Notes: generated by a model from the sequence alone, not told the origin. A DNA stretch of 62,011 bases from Acidobacteriaceae bacterium (GCA_003134855.1 PLCS01000005.1:1-62011), one strand, 5' to 3'; counted from the stretch's first letter, positions 38,601-47,316 are shown. Numbers and translations are program-made.

Positions 38601-39610
38601 GTCCCGCCTGTTCGGCCAAAGGCCAGCTCCTTGCCTACACCATCCACCGTGATCTCGGCCGGCTGCAGGCCTGCGCCCCGCAGTGAGATTTGCGCCTGAC
38701 CTCCAGCCGGTGTTGTGGAGGTGGGTGTATTGTCCAGTACAAAATCCTGCCAGCGCCGCCCGCTCACCGGCAGCGCCTGCAACTCGGCGGCGCTCATCGT
38801 CGTACTCACCGCTGGCGATACCGGACCGCTCTGCTGAGTGGCTGCCGGAGTCGGCTTCAGCGGAGACAGCGCGGGTGCCCCAGGTCTCGCTTCTGAGACC
38901 TGGGAACCTGTCGCAACTGTGAGCGCCGAAGTCGAAGCCACGGTTGCCGGGTGCGTTGAATCCTGTAGGCTTCGTCCGCTCAAGGCCAGCGTTTGCATAA
39001 GCTCGGTGGCCAGCGTGACGTTCAACTCTGGAGTCGTGGTTTGAGGAAACTCCGCGCTCACCCTAGGCCCTCTCGAGGGGAGCAGCAGCAACGGCTCGGT
39101 GGCCAATGCGGCGTCGACCAACGACAGAGTCTCCGGCACAAGAACTGGCCGGTTGATTCGAGACCTCTCTTTGACCTTGGGCAGTTCTTCGCCGTGCAGC
39201 GCCGTCAGGACGGGGCTGGGCGCAAGCGGCGAAAACTCCATTGCCGTCTGCACCCGCGCCTCGTGGCTGGCGTCCACCACGATGCCCTCCAGCCGGCCGC
39301 GTCCCAGTTGCACGCTCTCGGCCTCCAGAGTGTACTCACCCGGCGCCAGCCCGCTGAACCGGTATGCACCGTTTTTTGTGGTTGTGGTGCGCCTTGTCTC
39401 CGCGCCGGTGGCCTGGTTGCGCAGAACAACCGTTACGCCTTCCAGAGGCTTCGAGTACAAATCGGTCAGTTTACCGGCAAGCGATCCGGACAAAACGCGT
39501 TGGGCGCTTTCGGCCTCTTGGCCCGATTGGGTAAAACCCACCGTCCCCGTGCCCATGAAAAGCACGGCTACTGCCAGCGACTTCGTCCAATCGCACCCTA
39601 ACCCTGCCAT
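35603..39610 (-). CDS. Oar-like TonB-dependent receptor
   Basis: A large outer-membrane receptor of 1335 residues. Order: signal peptide (about 1-28), carboxypeptidase-regulatory-like beta-sandwich (about 43-115; PLEGVTVVLRNQATGAETRR, GLAPGEYTLEAE), a long low-complexity linker (about 120-290), plug (ELQALPVSGRRWQDFVLDNT, with RGAGLQPAEITVDGVG), a Gly/Gln-rich insert, then a beta-barrel ending QFGLRMRF. The C-terminal Phe suits the outer-membrane assembly machinery. Such proteins are abundant in Acidobacteria and thought to import polymers. No substrate is indicated by neighbours. Residues 236-246 are encoded by a palindromic repeat. Confidence 0.92.
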   Translation of the reverse strand: MAGLGCDWTKSLAVAVLFMGTGTVGFTQSGQEAESAQRVLSGSLAGKLTDLYSKPLEGVTVVLRNQATGAETRRTTTTKNGAYRFSGLAPGEYTLEAESVQLGRGRLEGIVVDASHEARVQTAMEFSPLAPSPVLTALHGEELPKVKERSRINRPVLVPETLSLVDAALATEPLLLLPSRGPRVSAEFPQTTTPELNVTLATELMQTLALSGRSLQDSTHPATVASTSALTVATGSQVSEARPGAPALSPLKPTPAATQQSGPVSPAVSTTMSAAELQALPVSGRRWQDFVLDNTPTSTTPAGGQAQISLRGAGLQPAEITVDGVGKELAFGRTGGTNGSGQGSSGQGPLGQGGAGPAGIAQVGAGGHGLAISESAIRALQTAAGNVEAIANRAADGRLNVQTERGANELHGQGFLFDRQNIWGARNPFTQWIKEIAPASTLYNSVPLFTSQSYTPSNNPSYTPPDHETTWGIGLGGRIRRDKLFWFAAVDGYHRNDPGVATVRHPCLGYDIDGVCTSGFFANPTNDQMQVLSARLGLPSANPEAEGRAKYSCILETLAGTLGGASSDCLLGSPLTPLLGPAPRTAQQWTGFGRLDWQAAERYRFTLEGIGADWNSPGGGLTRVSETYGNHSFGTTQASEEWLLGRWEAFLTPNLLAVTQASAGRTVQEARPSTPSAFEQTFLTGNAYGQLPQIVVDNRYGFTIGNPSRFGKGSYPDEHLYQGQESVDWIRGNLLVRAGFHVSHNADATSVLHNQTGTYTYSNVENFISDALAFQKFGISGELDPMNQHTCDETGKASWRDSGGGLRGLGYLPCYSYYSQTMGPTDWRLSTNDWAGYATAQWQANKLVVLSAGLRWEREQRPPPIAALRNTELPLTEKLPALGNNWGPRLGLAVGTGKHHWPVLRLGYGIYYGRTENSTLETALTQTGSPNGDLSFFMRPTDDLPNHGGGAPPFPYVLAGKPGSIIKPGAVEFAGIFRNPEVNQAVVAVEETLPGHVEVTASSMVSLGRRLPISIDTNFDPAVNPGKITYDVKDSTGAGPIKATQITVPFYASWPSATSSTGYAGRLNPNYQQITQIESRANSTYEAEMLKVERSGRRGLSFYAHYTYAHAMDWNPNESSQAAGNDVLDPSDFGLEYGVSNLDIRHSFGATAIFQSPWKLRGRAGKFANGWMLSGVLHVRSGLPYTMRTSGSLPKEFVNGAAIVGLGPGMNGSGGDNRVYGVGNDNIVYNIGRNTYRYPGTWKADLRLGKRFDLGKMRQLELLAESFNLLNHQNVTELETTGYYIEPGSTSGTLPTLNFLTGLKANTTAFGQPLNINATNFYRERQFQFGLRMRF
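38873..38905 (-). repeat. TCCCA-type palindromic element inside the receptor gene
   Basis: Read on the coding strand: TCCCAGGTCTC, six-base loop, GAGACCTGGGGCACCC. The ends match the family consensus (TCCCA... TGGGGCACCC), while the inner stem differs from the comEC copy. It encodes part of the linker (QVSEARPGAP) in frame. Confidence 0.75.
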
Positions 39611-39841
39611 CGAGTTCCCTGCTCGCGGCAGACCCTGGGAAAGCTGCTCAACGCTTCTGCTTCGGCCCGCTCTCGCGGCAAGTCCGGATGGGGCAGAAAC
39701 CTCTGGCCATTTCAGTAAAGTAATCTTCCGCCTCTGGCCGTTCTAATTACCCTAACAGACACATTGCAAGAGATTCTATGCCCTTCTCCGGTAAAATGAA
39801 AAGGCGGCATCTATACTCCAGGCCGTTCGTCTGCCCTCGGC

Positions 39842-39877
39842 GCAACTGACAACTGACACTTACCCCTGACAACTGGT
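39842..39877 (+). repeat. Heptad repeat (T spelling) upstream of obgE
   Basis: CAACTGA, CAACTGA, CACTTACCC, CTGACAACTG: right-arm units of the heptad family, ending six bases before the obgE ATG. No CAGTT left arm is visible nearby. This is the only CAGYTNT-family copy outside ribosomal protein spacers. Confidence 0.7.
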
Positions 39878-39882
39878 CCCCG

Positions 39883-40956
39883 ATGTTCATCGATGAAGCA
39901 AGAATTCGCGTCAAAGCTGGCGACGGCGGCAATGGCTGCATGGCCTTTCGCCGGGAGAAGTTCGTTCCCCGCGGCGGTCCCTCCGGCGGCGACGGCGGCC
40001 GCGGCGGCGACGTCATCATGGTCAGCAGCCAGCGCCACAACACGCTGATCCATTTTCGTTATAATCCCGAGCACAAAGGCCAGCGCGGCGAACACGGCAT
40101 GGGCTCCAACTGCTCCGGCCTCGACGGCAACTCCGTAATCCTGCAAGTCCCTGTCGGCACATCCCTTTACGACCAGGAGACCGGCGAGCTGATCCACGAC
40201 TTCCAGGAGCCCGACGAGCAGGTTGTCATCGCCAAGGGCGGGCGCGGTGGCCGCGGCAACCAGCACTTTGCCACCAGCACCCATCAGGCTCCGCGCGAGC
40301 ACGAACTGGGCCGCGCCGGCGAGGAGCGCCATTACCGGCTGGAGTTGAAGTTGCTGGCCGATGTCGGCCTGGTCGGTTATCCCAACGCCGGCAAGTCCAC
40401 GCTCATCTCCCGCATTACCGCCGCGCGCCCTAAAATAGCTGACTACCCCTTCACTACCCTCGAACCCAACCTCGGCGTCGTCACCGTCGGCGAGGAGCCG
40501 GAGCAGGAGTCCTTCGTTGTCGCCGATATGCCTGGACTTATTGAAGGCGCGCACCTTGGCTCTGGGTTGGGAATACAATTTTTGCGGCACATTGAGCGCA
40601 CAAAAATACTTGTACACCTGGTTGACGTTTCGGATGCGTCAGGCCGGCCCGATCCGGTGGAGGATTTCAAGGTCATCAACAAGGAGCTGGCCACCTTTAC
40701 CAGTACCGCTATCTATAAGGAATATAATGCATTTGAGGACGATGAAGAGGTGAAAGACGAGCACCCTTTGGCCCATAAAACTATGATCGTCTGCGCCACC
40801 AAGATCGACTCCGCCAATCCTGAAAAACTGAAGAAGCTGGCCGCTCACGTGAAGCGCCGCAAGCTGGAGTTTCACGCCATCTCGGCCGTCACAGGCCAGG
40901 GCATCGAAGAGTTGAAGTGGTCGCTGGCGCGGCACTTGCGGCCCACGGGAGCCTGA
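39883..40956 (+). CDS. obgE: Obg/CgtA family GTPase
   Basis: A ribosome-associated GTPase acting in late 50S assembly. Its 357 residues begin with the Gly-rich Obg fold (about 1-158; [16 protein letters not shown]), followed by the G domain: G1 GYPNAGKST (about 165-173), [17 protein letters not shown]4 as TKID (306-309) rather than the usual NKxD, G5 SAVTG. There is no extra C-terminal OCT domain. Usually next to rplU-rpmA, it lies here 20 kb away on the opposite strand. No clear ribosome-binding site; a heptad repeat abuts the start. Confidence 0.96.
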   Translation: MFIDEARIRVKAGDGGNGCMAFRREKFVPRGGPSGGDGGRGGDVIMVSSQRHNTLIHFRYNPEHKGQRGEHGMGSNCSGLDGNSVILQVPVGTSLYDQETGELIHDFQEPDEQVVIAKGGRGGRGNQHFATSTHQAPREHELGRAGEERHYRLELKLLADVGLVGYPNAGKSTLISRITAARPKIADYPFTTLEPNLGVVTVGEEPEQESFVVADMPGLIEGAHLGSGLGIQFLRHIERTKILVHLVDVSDASGRPDPVEDFKVINKELATFTSTAIYKEYNAFEDDEEVKDEHPLAHKTMIVCATKIDSANPEKLKKLAAHVKRRKLEFHAISAVTGQGIEELKWSLARHLRPTGA

Positions 40957-40965
40957 GGAAGAGAT

Positions 40966-41106
40966 TCAGCGCGAGTTGCGACCGGATTGGCGCTTTTGCG
41001 CGCGCCAGCGCAGGCCGAGCCAGGCCAGATAGCCCAGTTGAATGGCCCAGGTGATTGCGTAGGCGGCGACTAAGAATTGGTGGTCGAGAATCGCTTTTTG
41101 ATCCAT
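40966..41106 (-). CDS. CcmD-like small membrane protein
   Basis: A 46-residue protein with one membrane segment (HQFLVAAYAITWAIQLGYL) followed by a basic tail (RWRAQKRQSGRNSR), the pattern of CcmD, which helps release haem-loaded CcmE from the haem exporter. It lies 44 bases after ccmC in the same direction, as expected. It converges on obgE with a nine-base gap. Its small size makes the homology call tentative, but position and topology agree. Confidence 0.7.
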   Translation of the reverse strand: MDQKAILDHQFLVAAYAITWAIQLGYLAWLGLRWRAQKRQSGRNSR

Positions 41107-41150
41107 TTTTCTCCGTTTTTCGTACAAGAAACTTGTACGGATTTTTGGGG

Positions 41151-41855
41151 TTACTCCGCGTCGAGGGCCGCTTGCGCTTGCTGGGCGGCGAACTTCTGCT
41201 GCTGGCGCTCGACGTGGTAGCGCAAAACGAGAATGAGCAGGCCCCAGGCCAGCCAGGCGAGGACATTCCAGCAGAAGGCCGTGGCCATAGCCGGCGCGAG
41301 TCCGGAGTCCTCGCCGCCGCCGAAGACGGGCGCTGGATGCTGGGTGCGCCACCAGCGGTTGGACATATAGACGATGGGCACGTCGAGTGCGCCGAAGATG
41401 CCCAGGACGGCGGCCAGCGTCTGGACCTGCGGGCCGGCGGCAAAGCGGCGCAGCAGCAGGTAGCTGACGTAGATGAGCCAGAGGACAAGGGTTGTGGTCA
41501 GGCGAGCGTCCCAGGTCCACCAGATGCCCCAGGCGCGGCGGCCCCAGATCGGCCCGGTGATCAGCACGACGGAGCAGAAGACAACGCCCACCTCGGCGCC
41601 GGCCAATGCCCAGGCATCGGCGGCCTGCGCCCAGACGTCGCGATGGCGGCGGAAGGCCAGGTAGCCGATGGAGCCGGCCAGCGAGACGGCGAAGAAGAGA
41701 AAGGCGACCATCGCCGAGGGCACGTGGTAGTAGAAGATGCGCTGCACCTCGTGCATGGTCTGCTCGTCGGGGGCGACGTAGATGGCCTGGTAGAAGCCCC
41801 ACGCGAGAAGGGCGACGGTGAGGGCGGCGTAGAGTCCGATGGCGATTTTCTTCAT
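41151..41855 (-). CDS. ccmC: Haem exporter / cytochrome c assembly protein CcmC
   Basis: An inner-membrane haem-handling protein of cytochrome c maturation system I. The start at 41855 (MKKIAIGLYAALTVALLAW) gives 234 residues with six membrane segments. The Trp-rich motif GIWWTWDARLTTTLVL and conserved His in YYHVPSAM (haem ligand) are diagnostic. Upstream in-frame sequence to 42107 is not protein-like. ccmA, ccmB and ccmE are not in the window. The cytochrome c at 34944 is a possible client. Confidence 0.93.
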   Translation of the reverse strand: MKKIAIGLYAALTVALLAWGFYQAIYVAPDEQTMHEVQRIFYYHVPSAMVAFLFFAVSLAGSIGYLAFRRHRDVWAQAADAWALAGAEVGVVFCSVVLITGPIWGRRAWGIWWTWDARLTTTLVLWLIYVSYLLLRRFAAGPQVQTLAAVLGIFGALDVPIVYMSNRWWRTQHPAPVFGGGEDSGLAPAMATAFCWNVLAWLAWGLLILVLRYHVERQQQKFAAQQAQAALDAE

Positions 41856-42012
41856 GGGGAATCCTGTGGAACGATTCCAGTGTACGACGGAGACACCGGG
41901 ACCGGCTCGACCGACGGGTGGAGGCGCGGCGGCGGAGCACCCGAAGCGGGGTGAATCTTCTACAATCCGTTTCACGCCTCGCCGGCAGGGTGGGGCATGA
42001 AGGTTTGCAACC

Positions 42013-43482
42013 TCAACCCTGCAATTCCGCCAGCGGTGCTTCCTTACCGGCCTTGTGCCACAATTTTTCCATCTGCTCCAGCGAACGGCCTTTGGTCTCC
42101 GGCACAAATCTCCACATAAACAAGGCGGCCAGAACGCTCATCACGCCGTAGATCCAATAGGCGAAGCCATGCTTGAAATGCTGTACCAGATAGGGATTTT
42201 CATCAAGAATGGGGAAGGTCCAACTGACCAGATAATTGGCGATCCACTGCGCCGCCACTGCCACGGCCATGGCCTTGCCGCGAATCTGATTGGGGAAAAT
42301 CTCACTGAGGAGCACCCAGGTGACCGGTCCCCAGGAAACGGCAAAACCGGCGGTGTAGACCAGCATGGCAACCAGCGCGACCATGCCCTTGCCGCCGAGC
42401 CAAAAGTCAGCGCCCAGCGTAATCATGCTCACCGCCATCACCAGCGCTCCGATGATTTGCAGCGGCTTGCGGCCGAAGTGATCCACGCTCAGGACTGCGA
42501 CCACGGTGAAAGCAAGGTTGACCGCGCCCACAATGATCGTTTGCAGCAGCGAGGCATTGGTGGACATGCCCATGCCTTTGAAAATATCGGTCGCATAATA
42601 GAGCACGACGTTGATGCCGACGAATTGCTGAAAGACCGACAATGTGATGCCGATGAAAATCAGCAGCGCGCCGTAGGAAAACAGCTTGCCGGAGTGATGC
42701 TCGCTGAGCGAGGCGCGGATTTCGGAAAGTTCCTGTTCGCGTTCTTCCGGCGTCACCAGCTTGGTTAGCACCGCGCGCGCGCCGCTTTCATTTCCCTTCA
42801 GCATCAGGAAACGCGGGGTCTCAGGCACAAAAAACAGCAGCAGCAGAAAGAGCGCCGCGGGAATGGTGCCGGAGAGGAACATATAGCGCCAGCCGATGGT
42901 GTTGAGCCAGGCATCGCCGCTGCCCGTTTTGGAAATTCCGAAGTTGACAAAGTAGATCACCAGCATGCCGAAGATGATGGCGAATTGGTTCCACGCCACC
43001 AGATTTCCCCGGACCTTGGGCGGCGCGATCTCCGCGATATACATAGGTGACAGCATGGAGGCCAATCCCACGCCAATGCCGCCAAGGATACGGTAAAAAA
43101 CAAAAAACGCCATGTATCCGGGTCCGCCGTGGCCGATGGGGGCAAAAGGAAACTCCGGCGCGGCTGCGCCCAGGGCGGAGAGCAGGAAAAGCACGGCGGC
43201 AATGACCAACCCGCGCTTGCGGCCGATGTGGGTGCTCACCCAGCCGCCCATTAGGCCGCCGATGATGCAGCCGATCAGCGCGCTGGAAACCACAAAGCCG
43301 AGCAGCGAATTCGCGGCATTGGCCTGGGCGGGGTTAGCCAGATCCGCAAATCGCGGATCAATGAAATAAGCCTTCAGGCTGCCCACCGCGCCGTTGATTA
43401 CGGCCGTGTCATATCCAAAAAGCAATCCCCCAAGCGTAGCAATGAGGGTCAGTAAAACGACGTACGGATTTAATCGCGACAT
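42013..43482 (-). CDS. Sugar:H+ symporter, MFS (XylE/GalP-like)
   Basis: Major facilitator of the sugar porter family: 489 residues, twelve membrane segments. Family motifs: GGLLFGYDTAVINGA in TM1, GRKRGL after TM2, QQFVGINVVLYYATDIF in TM7, and PETKGRSLEQME at the C-terminus. It imports a hexose or pentose with protons at the inner membrane; the exact sugar cannot be read. A single-gene unit by spacing. Confidence 0.92.
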   Translation of the reverse strand: MSRLNPYVVLLTLIATLGGLLFGYDTAVINGAVGSLKAYFIDPRFADLANPAQANAANSLLGFVVSSALIGCIIGGLMGGWVSTHIGRKRGLVIAAVLFLLSALGAAAPEFPFAPIGHGGPGYMAFFVFYRILGGIGVGLASMLSPMYIAEIAPPKVRGNLVAWNQFAIIFGMLVIYFVNFGISKTGSGDAWLNTIGWRYMFLSGTIPAALFLLLLFFVPETPRFLMLKGNESGARAVLTKLVTPEEREQELSEIRASLSEHHSGKLFSYGALLIFIGITLSVFQQFVGINVVLYYATDIFKGMGMSTNASLLQTIIVGAVNLAFTVVAVLSVDHFGRKPLQIIGALVMAVSMITLGADFWLGGKGMVALVAMLVYTAGFAVSWGPVTWVLLSEIFPNQIRGKAMAVAVAAQWIANYLVSWTFPILDENPYLVQHFKHGFAYWIYGVMSVLAALFMWRFVPETKGRSLEQMEKLWHKAGKEAPLAELQG

Positions 43483-43549
43483 AAAGCTCCTGAAAAAACC
43501 GGGTGGACTGAAAGCCGTGCTCTTTCAAACATCGCTTGATACAGTCGCG

Positions 43550-44167
43550 CTAACGGCGGGGGCGGCCGCGATCGCCAGAGCTGCGTCCACGATCGCTCGA
43601 GCTGCGTCCGCGGTCGCCGAAGGTGCGCGGCTTGACGGGCGGGGCGACGGGCAGGTCGGTTTTGCCCGCCGGGTAAACGGCGAGGAAGCGATCGGGGCCT
43701 TCGCCATTGCTGGCCGTCTCGACGCCCTCGATGCCGCGGAAGGCCATGTGCAACTGGCGGCGCTCGCGGCTGTTCGTCGGCGCAAAGGCGTAGGGAATGC
43801 CGGAGCGGAGAACCTTTTCCGCGATGGTTTCGGCTGTCAGGCGCAGCTCGGCGGCACGCAGCGCCTTGAAGTTGGCGGCGTCAAAGCTGACCATGTCGCC
43901 CTCGCGCGGGTCGAGACGGAGAATCTGCGCGGCGATGGTCTCCAGAGCCAGCAGCAGTTCGCCGTTGTGCTGGGTGACCAGCAGCACGTCGGGACCGGCC
44001 AGCTCTATGCAGAGGGCGGGAGGCCTCTCTTCGTCGCCGGGCGCGGCTTCCGGGGCCACGTTTCCAGCGCTGATGCGGTACTTGAGGCGCAGGCCACCGA
44101 GCTTGTTGAGGATGGCGAGGAATCCGGCAATCTTCTGGGCAGCTTGCTGCAGGTCTTGTATGGGCAT
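43550..44167 (-). CDS. KH-R3H RNA-binding protein (Jag-like)
   Basis: About 205 residues from the start at 44167 (MPIQDLQQAAQKIAGFLAIL). The middle resembles the KH-like part of Jag/EloR, and the R3H single-stranded nucleic-acid motif follows: TNSRERRQLHMAFRGIEGV with the conserved Arg and His. The C-terminus is an Arg/Gly/Ser repeat (FGDRGRSSSDRGRSSGDRGR), typical of RNA-binding tails. Jag usually sits next to yidC and rnpA; here it is isolated. The frame continues upstream to 44434, but that part is not protein-like. Confidence 0.8.
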   Translation of the reverse strand: MPIQDLQQAAQKIAGFLAILNKLGGLRLKYRISAGNVAPEAAPGDEERPPALCIELAGPDVLLVTQHNGELLLALETIAAQILRLDPREGDMVSFDAANFKALRAAELRLTAETIAEKVLRSGIPYAFAPTNSRERRQLHMAFRGIEGVETASNGEGPDRFLAVYPAGKTDLPVAPPVKPRTFGDRGRSSSDRGRSSGDRGRPRR

Positions 44168-44494
44168 AACAAACCAGTATCGCAGAGCGGGGCGGGGGAT
44201 GGGCGAGGAATTGCAAAAAGCTTTCCGTGCTGTGGCCTGAGCCGTGATTCGGGGCACAGACCCGCCGCCGCACCGGGATCGATCATGGCCTCGCAACAAT
44301 TCCACTGCGAGAAGGAACGACCCCCATGAACGACCGCACCATCTACCGCGTGGAAAATGCGCACCGAGGATAAGCGATTTCAGCCGGGTTCTTTGGGCAT
44401 TTTCACCGCTGTTGCAATGCGGTCTTTGTGGCATCCCACCCTAGCCACAACAACAAGAACGTGGTGAGGGTGGGGCACCCAGAATTATAAAAAC
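44168..44494. other. Intergenic region holding one palindromic element
   Basis: 327 bases between two - strand genes. The only recognisable content is the palindromic element at 44434-44482 near the aldo/keto reductase end. The rest shows no array and no convincing small gene. Confidence 0.6.
44434..44482 (+). repeat. TCCCA-type palindromic element, intergenic
   Basis: TCCCACCCTAGCCAC, A-rich loop, GTGGTGAGGGTGGGGCACCC, AG. A near-perfect stem of about 13 pairs just after the aldo/keto reductase stop, where it could also end transcription. It serves as the reference copy of the family. Confidence 0.88.
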
Positions 44495-45502
44495 TCAGTT
44501 TGCAGCCCGCACCTTGGGCGTCAGGTATTCGGGACCGACGGGGTCGGTTACGGATTCATTCACAATGAGGTCGACCTCGGCCATGGATGCGGCATCGAGC
44601 TTCCAACCGAGCACGCCGCTGACGGCGTCGAGCTGCTCAGGACGGCGCGCGCCCCACAGGGCAACGGAGACGCCGGGGCGGTCGAGCACCCAGCGGACTG
44701 CCAGCTCCAGAACTGATTTGCCATAACGCTCCTGTGCCAGCGCGGCCAGCCGCTCGACAGCGGTCACGTACTGCGAGAAGCGCGGCTCCTGAAACTTGGG
44801 ATCGACGCAGCGAATGTCGCCTTCTGCAAACTTCATTCCGCGCGTAACCCGCCCCGCCAGCAGACTGCGGCAGAGCGTGCTCCAGGTGAGAATGGCGACG
44901 TCGTGCTCCCTGCTCCACTCTCGTATCGACGGAGCTTGCGCGCCCTCTTCATCTATTCCGCGGTCGAAGAGATTATAGGGCGGTTGATTCGAAACCAGTG
45001 GCGCTACACGACGAAATTCTTCCATCTGCGCGACGCTGAAGTTGCTCACGCCGAGGGCGCGCACCTTGCCCTCTCGCTGGAAGTCGGCCAGCAGTGCGGC
45101 GGTCTCGGCGATGGGCGTGCGCATATCCGGCCAATGCACCTGGTAAAGGTCAACATAGTCAGTCCCAAGGCGGCGCAGGCTGCCTTCCAGCTCGGCTTGC
45201 AGGCGTGGCGCGGCCGAGTTGGCGAAGACGCCGCGCTCACTCCAGTCGAGGCCGGCCTTGGTGGCAATGTAGAAGGCGTCGCGGCGGCCATGGGCGCGCA
45301 TCGCCATGCCGATGATCTCCTCCGAGCGACCGTGGCCGTAGATGGGCGCGGTGTCGATGAGATTGATGCCGCGCTCGAGGGCGCCGAGGCAGGTGGCAAT
45401 CGCCACCTCGTCGGGGATCGCGCCCCAGTCGAGGCCACCGATCTCCCATGTGCCGAGGCCGATGCGGGAAACCTGTACGCCCGCCAGTGTTGTTGTCTCC
45501 AT
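44495..45502 (-). CDS. Aldo/keto reductase
   Basis: NAD(P)H-dependent oxidoreductase of the AKR superfamily, 335 residues in a TIM barrel. The catalytic tetrad is visible: Asp and Tyr in LIDTAPIYGHGRSEE, Lys in IATKAGLDW, His in YQVHWPD. The coenzyme-binding end has SNQPPYNLFDRG and VALWGARRPEQLDAV. The substrate is unknown; it resembles the general-stress/YhdN-like or aryl-alcohol-type AKRs. Divergent from the outer-membrane protein gene. Confidence 0.92.
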   Translation of the reverse strand: METTTLAGVQVSRIGLGTWEIGGLDWGAIPDEVAIATCLGALERGINLIDTAPIYGHGRSEEIIGMAMRAHGRRDAFYIATKAGLDWSERGVFANSAAPRLQAELEGSLRRLGTDYVDLYQVHWPDMRTPIAETAALLADFQREGKVRALGVSNFSVAQMEEFRRVAPLVSNQPPYNLFDRGIDEEGAQAPSIREWSREHDVAILTWSTLCRSLLAGRVTRGMKFAEGDIRCVDPKFQEPRFSQYVTAVERLAALAQERYGKSVLELAVRWVLDRPGVSVALWGARRPEQLDAVSGVLGWKLDAASMAEVDLIVNESVTDPVGPEYLTPKVRAAN

Positions 45503-45514
45503 GGTAACGATTTT

Positions 45515-45535
45515 ATAGGGAATAGGGAATCGGGA
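45515..45535 (+). repeat. Heptad repeat, ATAGGGA type
   Basis: Three consecutive heptads ATAGGGA, ATAGGGA, ATCGGGA just upstream of the aldo/keto reductase. A related run (TTAGGGA, ATAGGGA, ACAGG) is at 61174-61192. No complementary arm. Confidence 0.7.
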
Positions 45536-45662
45536 ACAGCGACCCGCTCTGTTGATACTTCAAAGCGTTTGCCTGCGGTTGATCGGGGAGTGAATGATAC
45601 CTTGAGCTTGTAGGTCTTGGATTTCTGGCAAGGCCAATTCACGGAGGATCTTGATCTCCAGG

Positions 45663-46499
45663 ATGCGCGGGCTCTTTCAACTGCTTCTGCTGCTTGCGCC
45701 GGTCGCGGGCATTGCGACGGCGTACGCGCAGGGCGGTCCGCCGTTCATTACCGACGACCCCGGCACACCGGGCAATCGGCAATGGGAGATCAACCTGGGA
45801 TGGATGGGCAACCATAATCCAGCGCACTCCAGCTACCAATTGCCGAATATTGATATCAACTACGGCTGGGGCGACCGGATTCAGTTGATGGTCTCGCCCT
45901 ACCTGGCTGCGGCTACCGATGAGAACAACACGACGCGCGCCGGCTTGGGCGAGACGGTCTTTGGCGTCAAGTGGCGCTACTTCGAGCATCACCGAGCGGG
46001 CAAGGCGAAGTCTGACGAGAATATGAACTTCTCGCTGGGCACCTATCCGCAGGTCACAATCAACAACCACACCAGCACGGTGCGGCGCGGGATTGTGGAG
46101 CCGGGGCCGCAGTACTATCTGCCGGTGGAGTTCACAACCAAATGGGGGCCGGTCGATTTGAACGGCGAGGTGGGCCGGTGGATCGGCAACCGCAATGTGC
46201 CCAGCCGCTGGGGGCGGGGGCTGATTGCGGGCCACGAGTTCAGCGAACGGCTGGAGCTGTACGGCGAAATTTACGATTTGCAGGACGCCAACCAGATCGG
46301 CACAGCGCCCAGGCAGCGCCAACTGACGGTGGACTTTGGCGGCCGGAAGACGTTGGACCGCGCCGGGCATCTGAGGCTGCTCTTCCTGGGTGGACGCGGC
46401 ATTCAGGCGGTGACGCGGCAGAACAGTGAGCCGAATTGGATCGCTTATGTGGGCGTGCAGATTCTCTTCGGCCCCAAAGATGCTTCAGAGAGTAAGTGA
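45663..46499 (+). CDS. Outer-membrane beta-barrel protein of unknown function
   Basis: 278 residues from ATG 45663, or 282 from an upstream TTG at 45651; GGAGG at 45643 is badly spaced for both. A signal peptide ends at AYAQ, then comes GGPPFITDDPGTPGNRQWEI. The mature chain alternates polar and hydrophobic residues with Trp/Tyr ends (PNIDINYGWGDRIQLMVSPY), as in a transmembrane beta-barrel. I know no function. A frameshifted copy of its last 50 codons lies at 47440. Confidence 0.8.
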   Translation: MRGLFQLLLLLAPVAGIATAYAQGGPPFITDDPGTPGNRQWEINLGWMGNHNPAHSSYQLPNIDINYGWGDRIQLMVSPYLAAATDENNTTRAGLGETVFGVKWRYFEHHRAGKAKSDENMNFSLGTYPQVTINNHTSTVRRGIVEPGPQYYLPVEFTTKWGPVDLNGEVGRWIGNRNVPSRWGRGLIAGHEFSERLELYGEIYDLQDANQIGTAPRQRQLTVDFGGRKTLDRAGHLRLLFLGGRGIQAVTRQNSEPNWIAYVGVQILFGPKDASESK

Positions 46500-46533
46500 T
46501 GCGAGCCATCCCCGCGCGGAAGAGGAAGAGTGG

Positions 46534-47316
46534 TCAGCGCGCAGAATGCTTTCCCGCCCTCTGCGGAAAGATCAAGATGCAGGCGATCACCAGGACGACC
46601 AGCGCGGCGGAGGCGGTATAGCGGCTCAGATTGAGGCCGCCATGCTCCAGGGGCTTATCCAGAAAATCGCCGACCACTGCGCCCAGCGGCCGCGTCAAAA
46701 TGAACGCCGCCCAAAAGAGAGCAGTCTTCGATATCTTTGTCCAGAAATGGCAGGCCGCCACGAGAAGAAGAAGCGAGCCGAAGATCAGCGCCGCACCGCT
46801 ATACCCAAGCCCCGCGCTATCCGCGGTCCAGTCGCCGAGCGCAGTACCGAGGGTCTGCGAAAACATGATCGTGATCCAGTAAAAGGCTTCGACCTTGGGC
46901 GTACTGACGGTGGTGACAGATACCGACCCCTGCGACCAGTACCAAACGCCAAGAGAAGCCATTAACAGGACAAATAAAGACAAGCTGCCGCCCGTGTAGC
47001 CAATGCCGAGAGAACGGTCGAAAAAGTCAGCCATCGTGGTTCCAACCGTGGTGGTGGCGATGATTGTTATCCAATACAAGAAGGGATGAAACCGTTTCGC
47101 ATAGACCTGAGCCGCTACGGCGACAAGAAAGATCGTGGCGAAGATCGCGGTGCCGACCAGATAGCCCAGGTTCATCGACATCGTGACGGCGTCGCCACCG
47201 GTCTCGCCAAGGGTGGTGCAGAAGATCTTGACGATCCAGAAGACTAGAGTGACCTGGGGAACTTTGCTCATCCGGTCTTCGTTCGCCGAATCGGCTGATG
47301 GTGTCGCAAATGGCAT
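46534..47316 (-). CDS. Membrane protein with four internal repeats (COG4705-like)
   Basis: 260 residues and about eight membrane segments built from four repeats, each starting Y/F-W and containing T-x-G-x-x-x-x-D: FWIVKIFCTTLGETGGDA, YWITIIATTTVGTTMADF, YWITIMFSQTLGTALGDW, FWAAFILTRPLGAVVGDF. This is the architecture of an uncharacterised membrane-anchored family. The conserved Asp/Thr in each repeat suggests a transport or ion-binding role, which is inference. It converges on the barrel gene and separates it from its partial copy. Confidence 0.85.
   Translation of the reverse strand: MPFATPSADSANEDRMSKVPQVTLVFWIVKIFCTTLGETGGDAVTMSMNLGYLVGTAIFATIFLVAVAAQVYAKRFHPFLYWITIIATTTVGTTMADFFDRSLGIGYTGGSLSLFVLLMASLGVWYWSQGSVSVTTVSTPKVEAFYWITIMFSQTLGTALGDWTADSAGLGYSGAALIFGSLLLLVAACHFWTKISKTALFWAAFILTRPLGAVVGDFLDKPLEHGGLNLSRYTASAALVVLVIACILIFPQRAGKHSAR

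Noticed and set aside
41856..42107. N-terminal extension of CcmC
   Set aside because: Arg/Pro-rich non-family sequence that overlaps the end of the transporter gene; the membrane protein starts at 41855.
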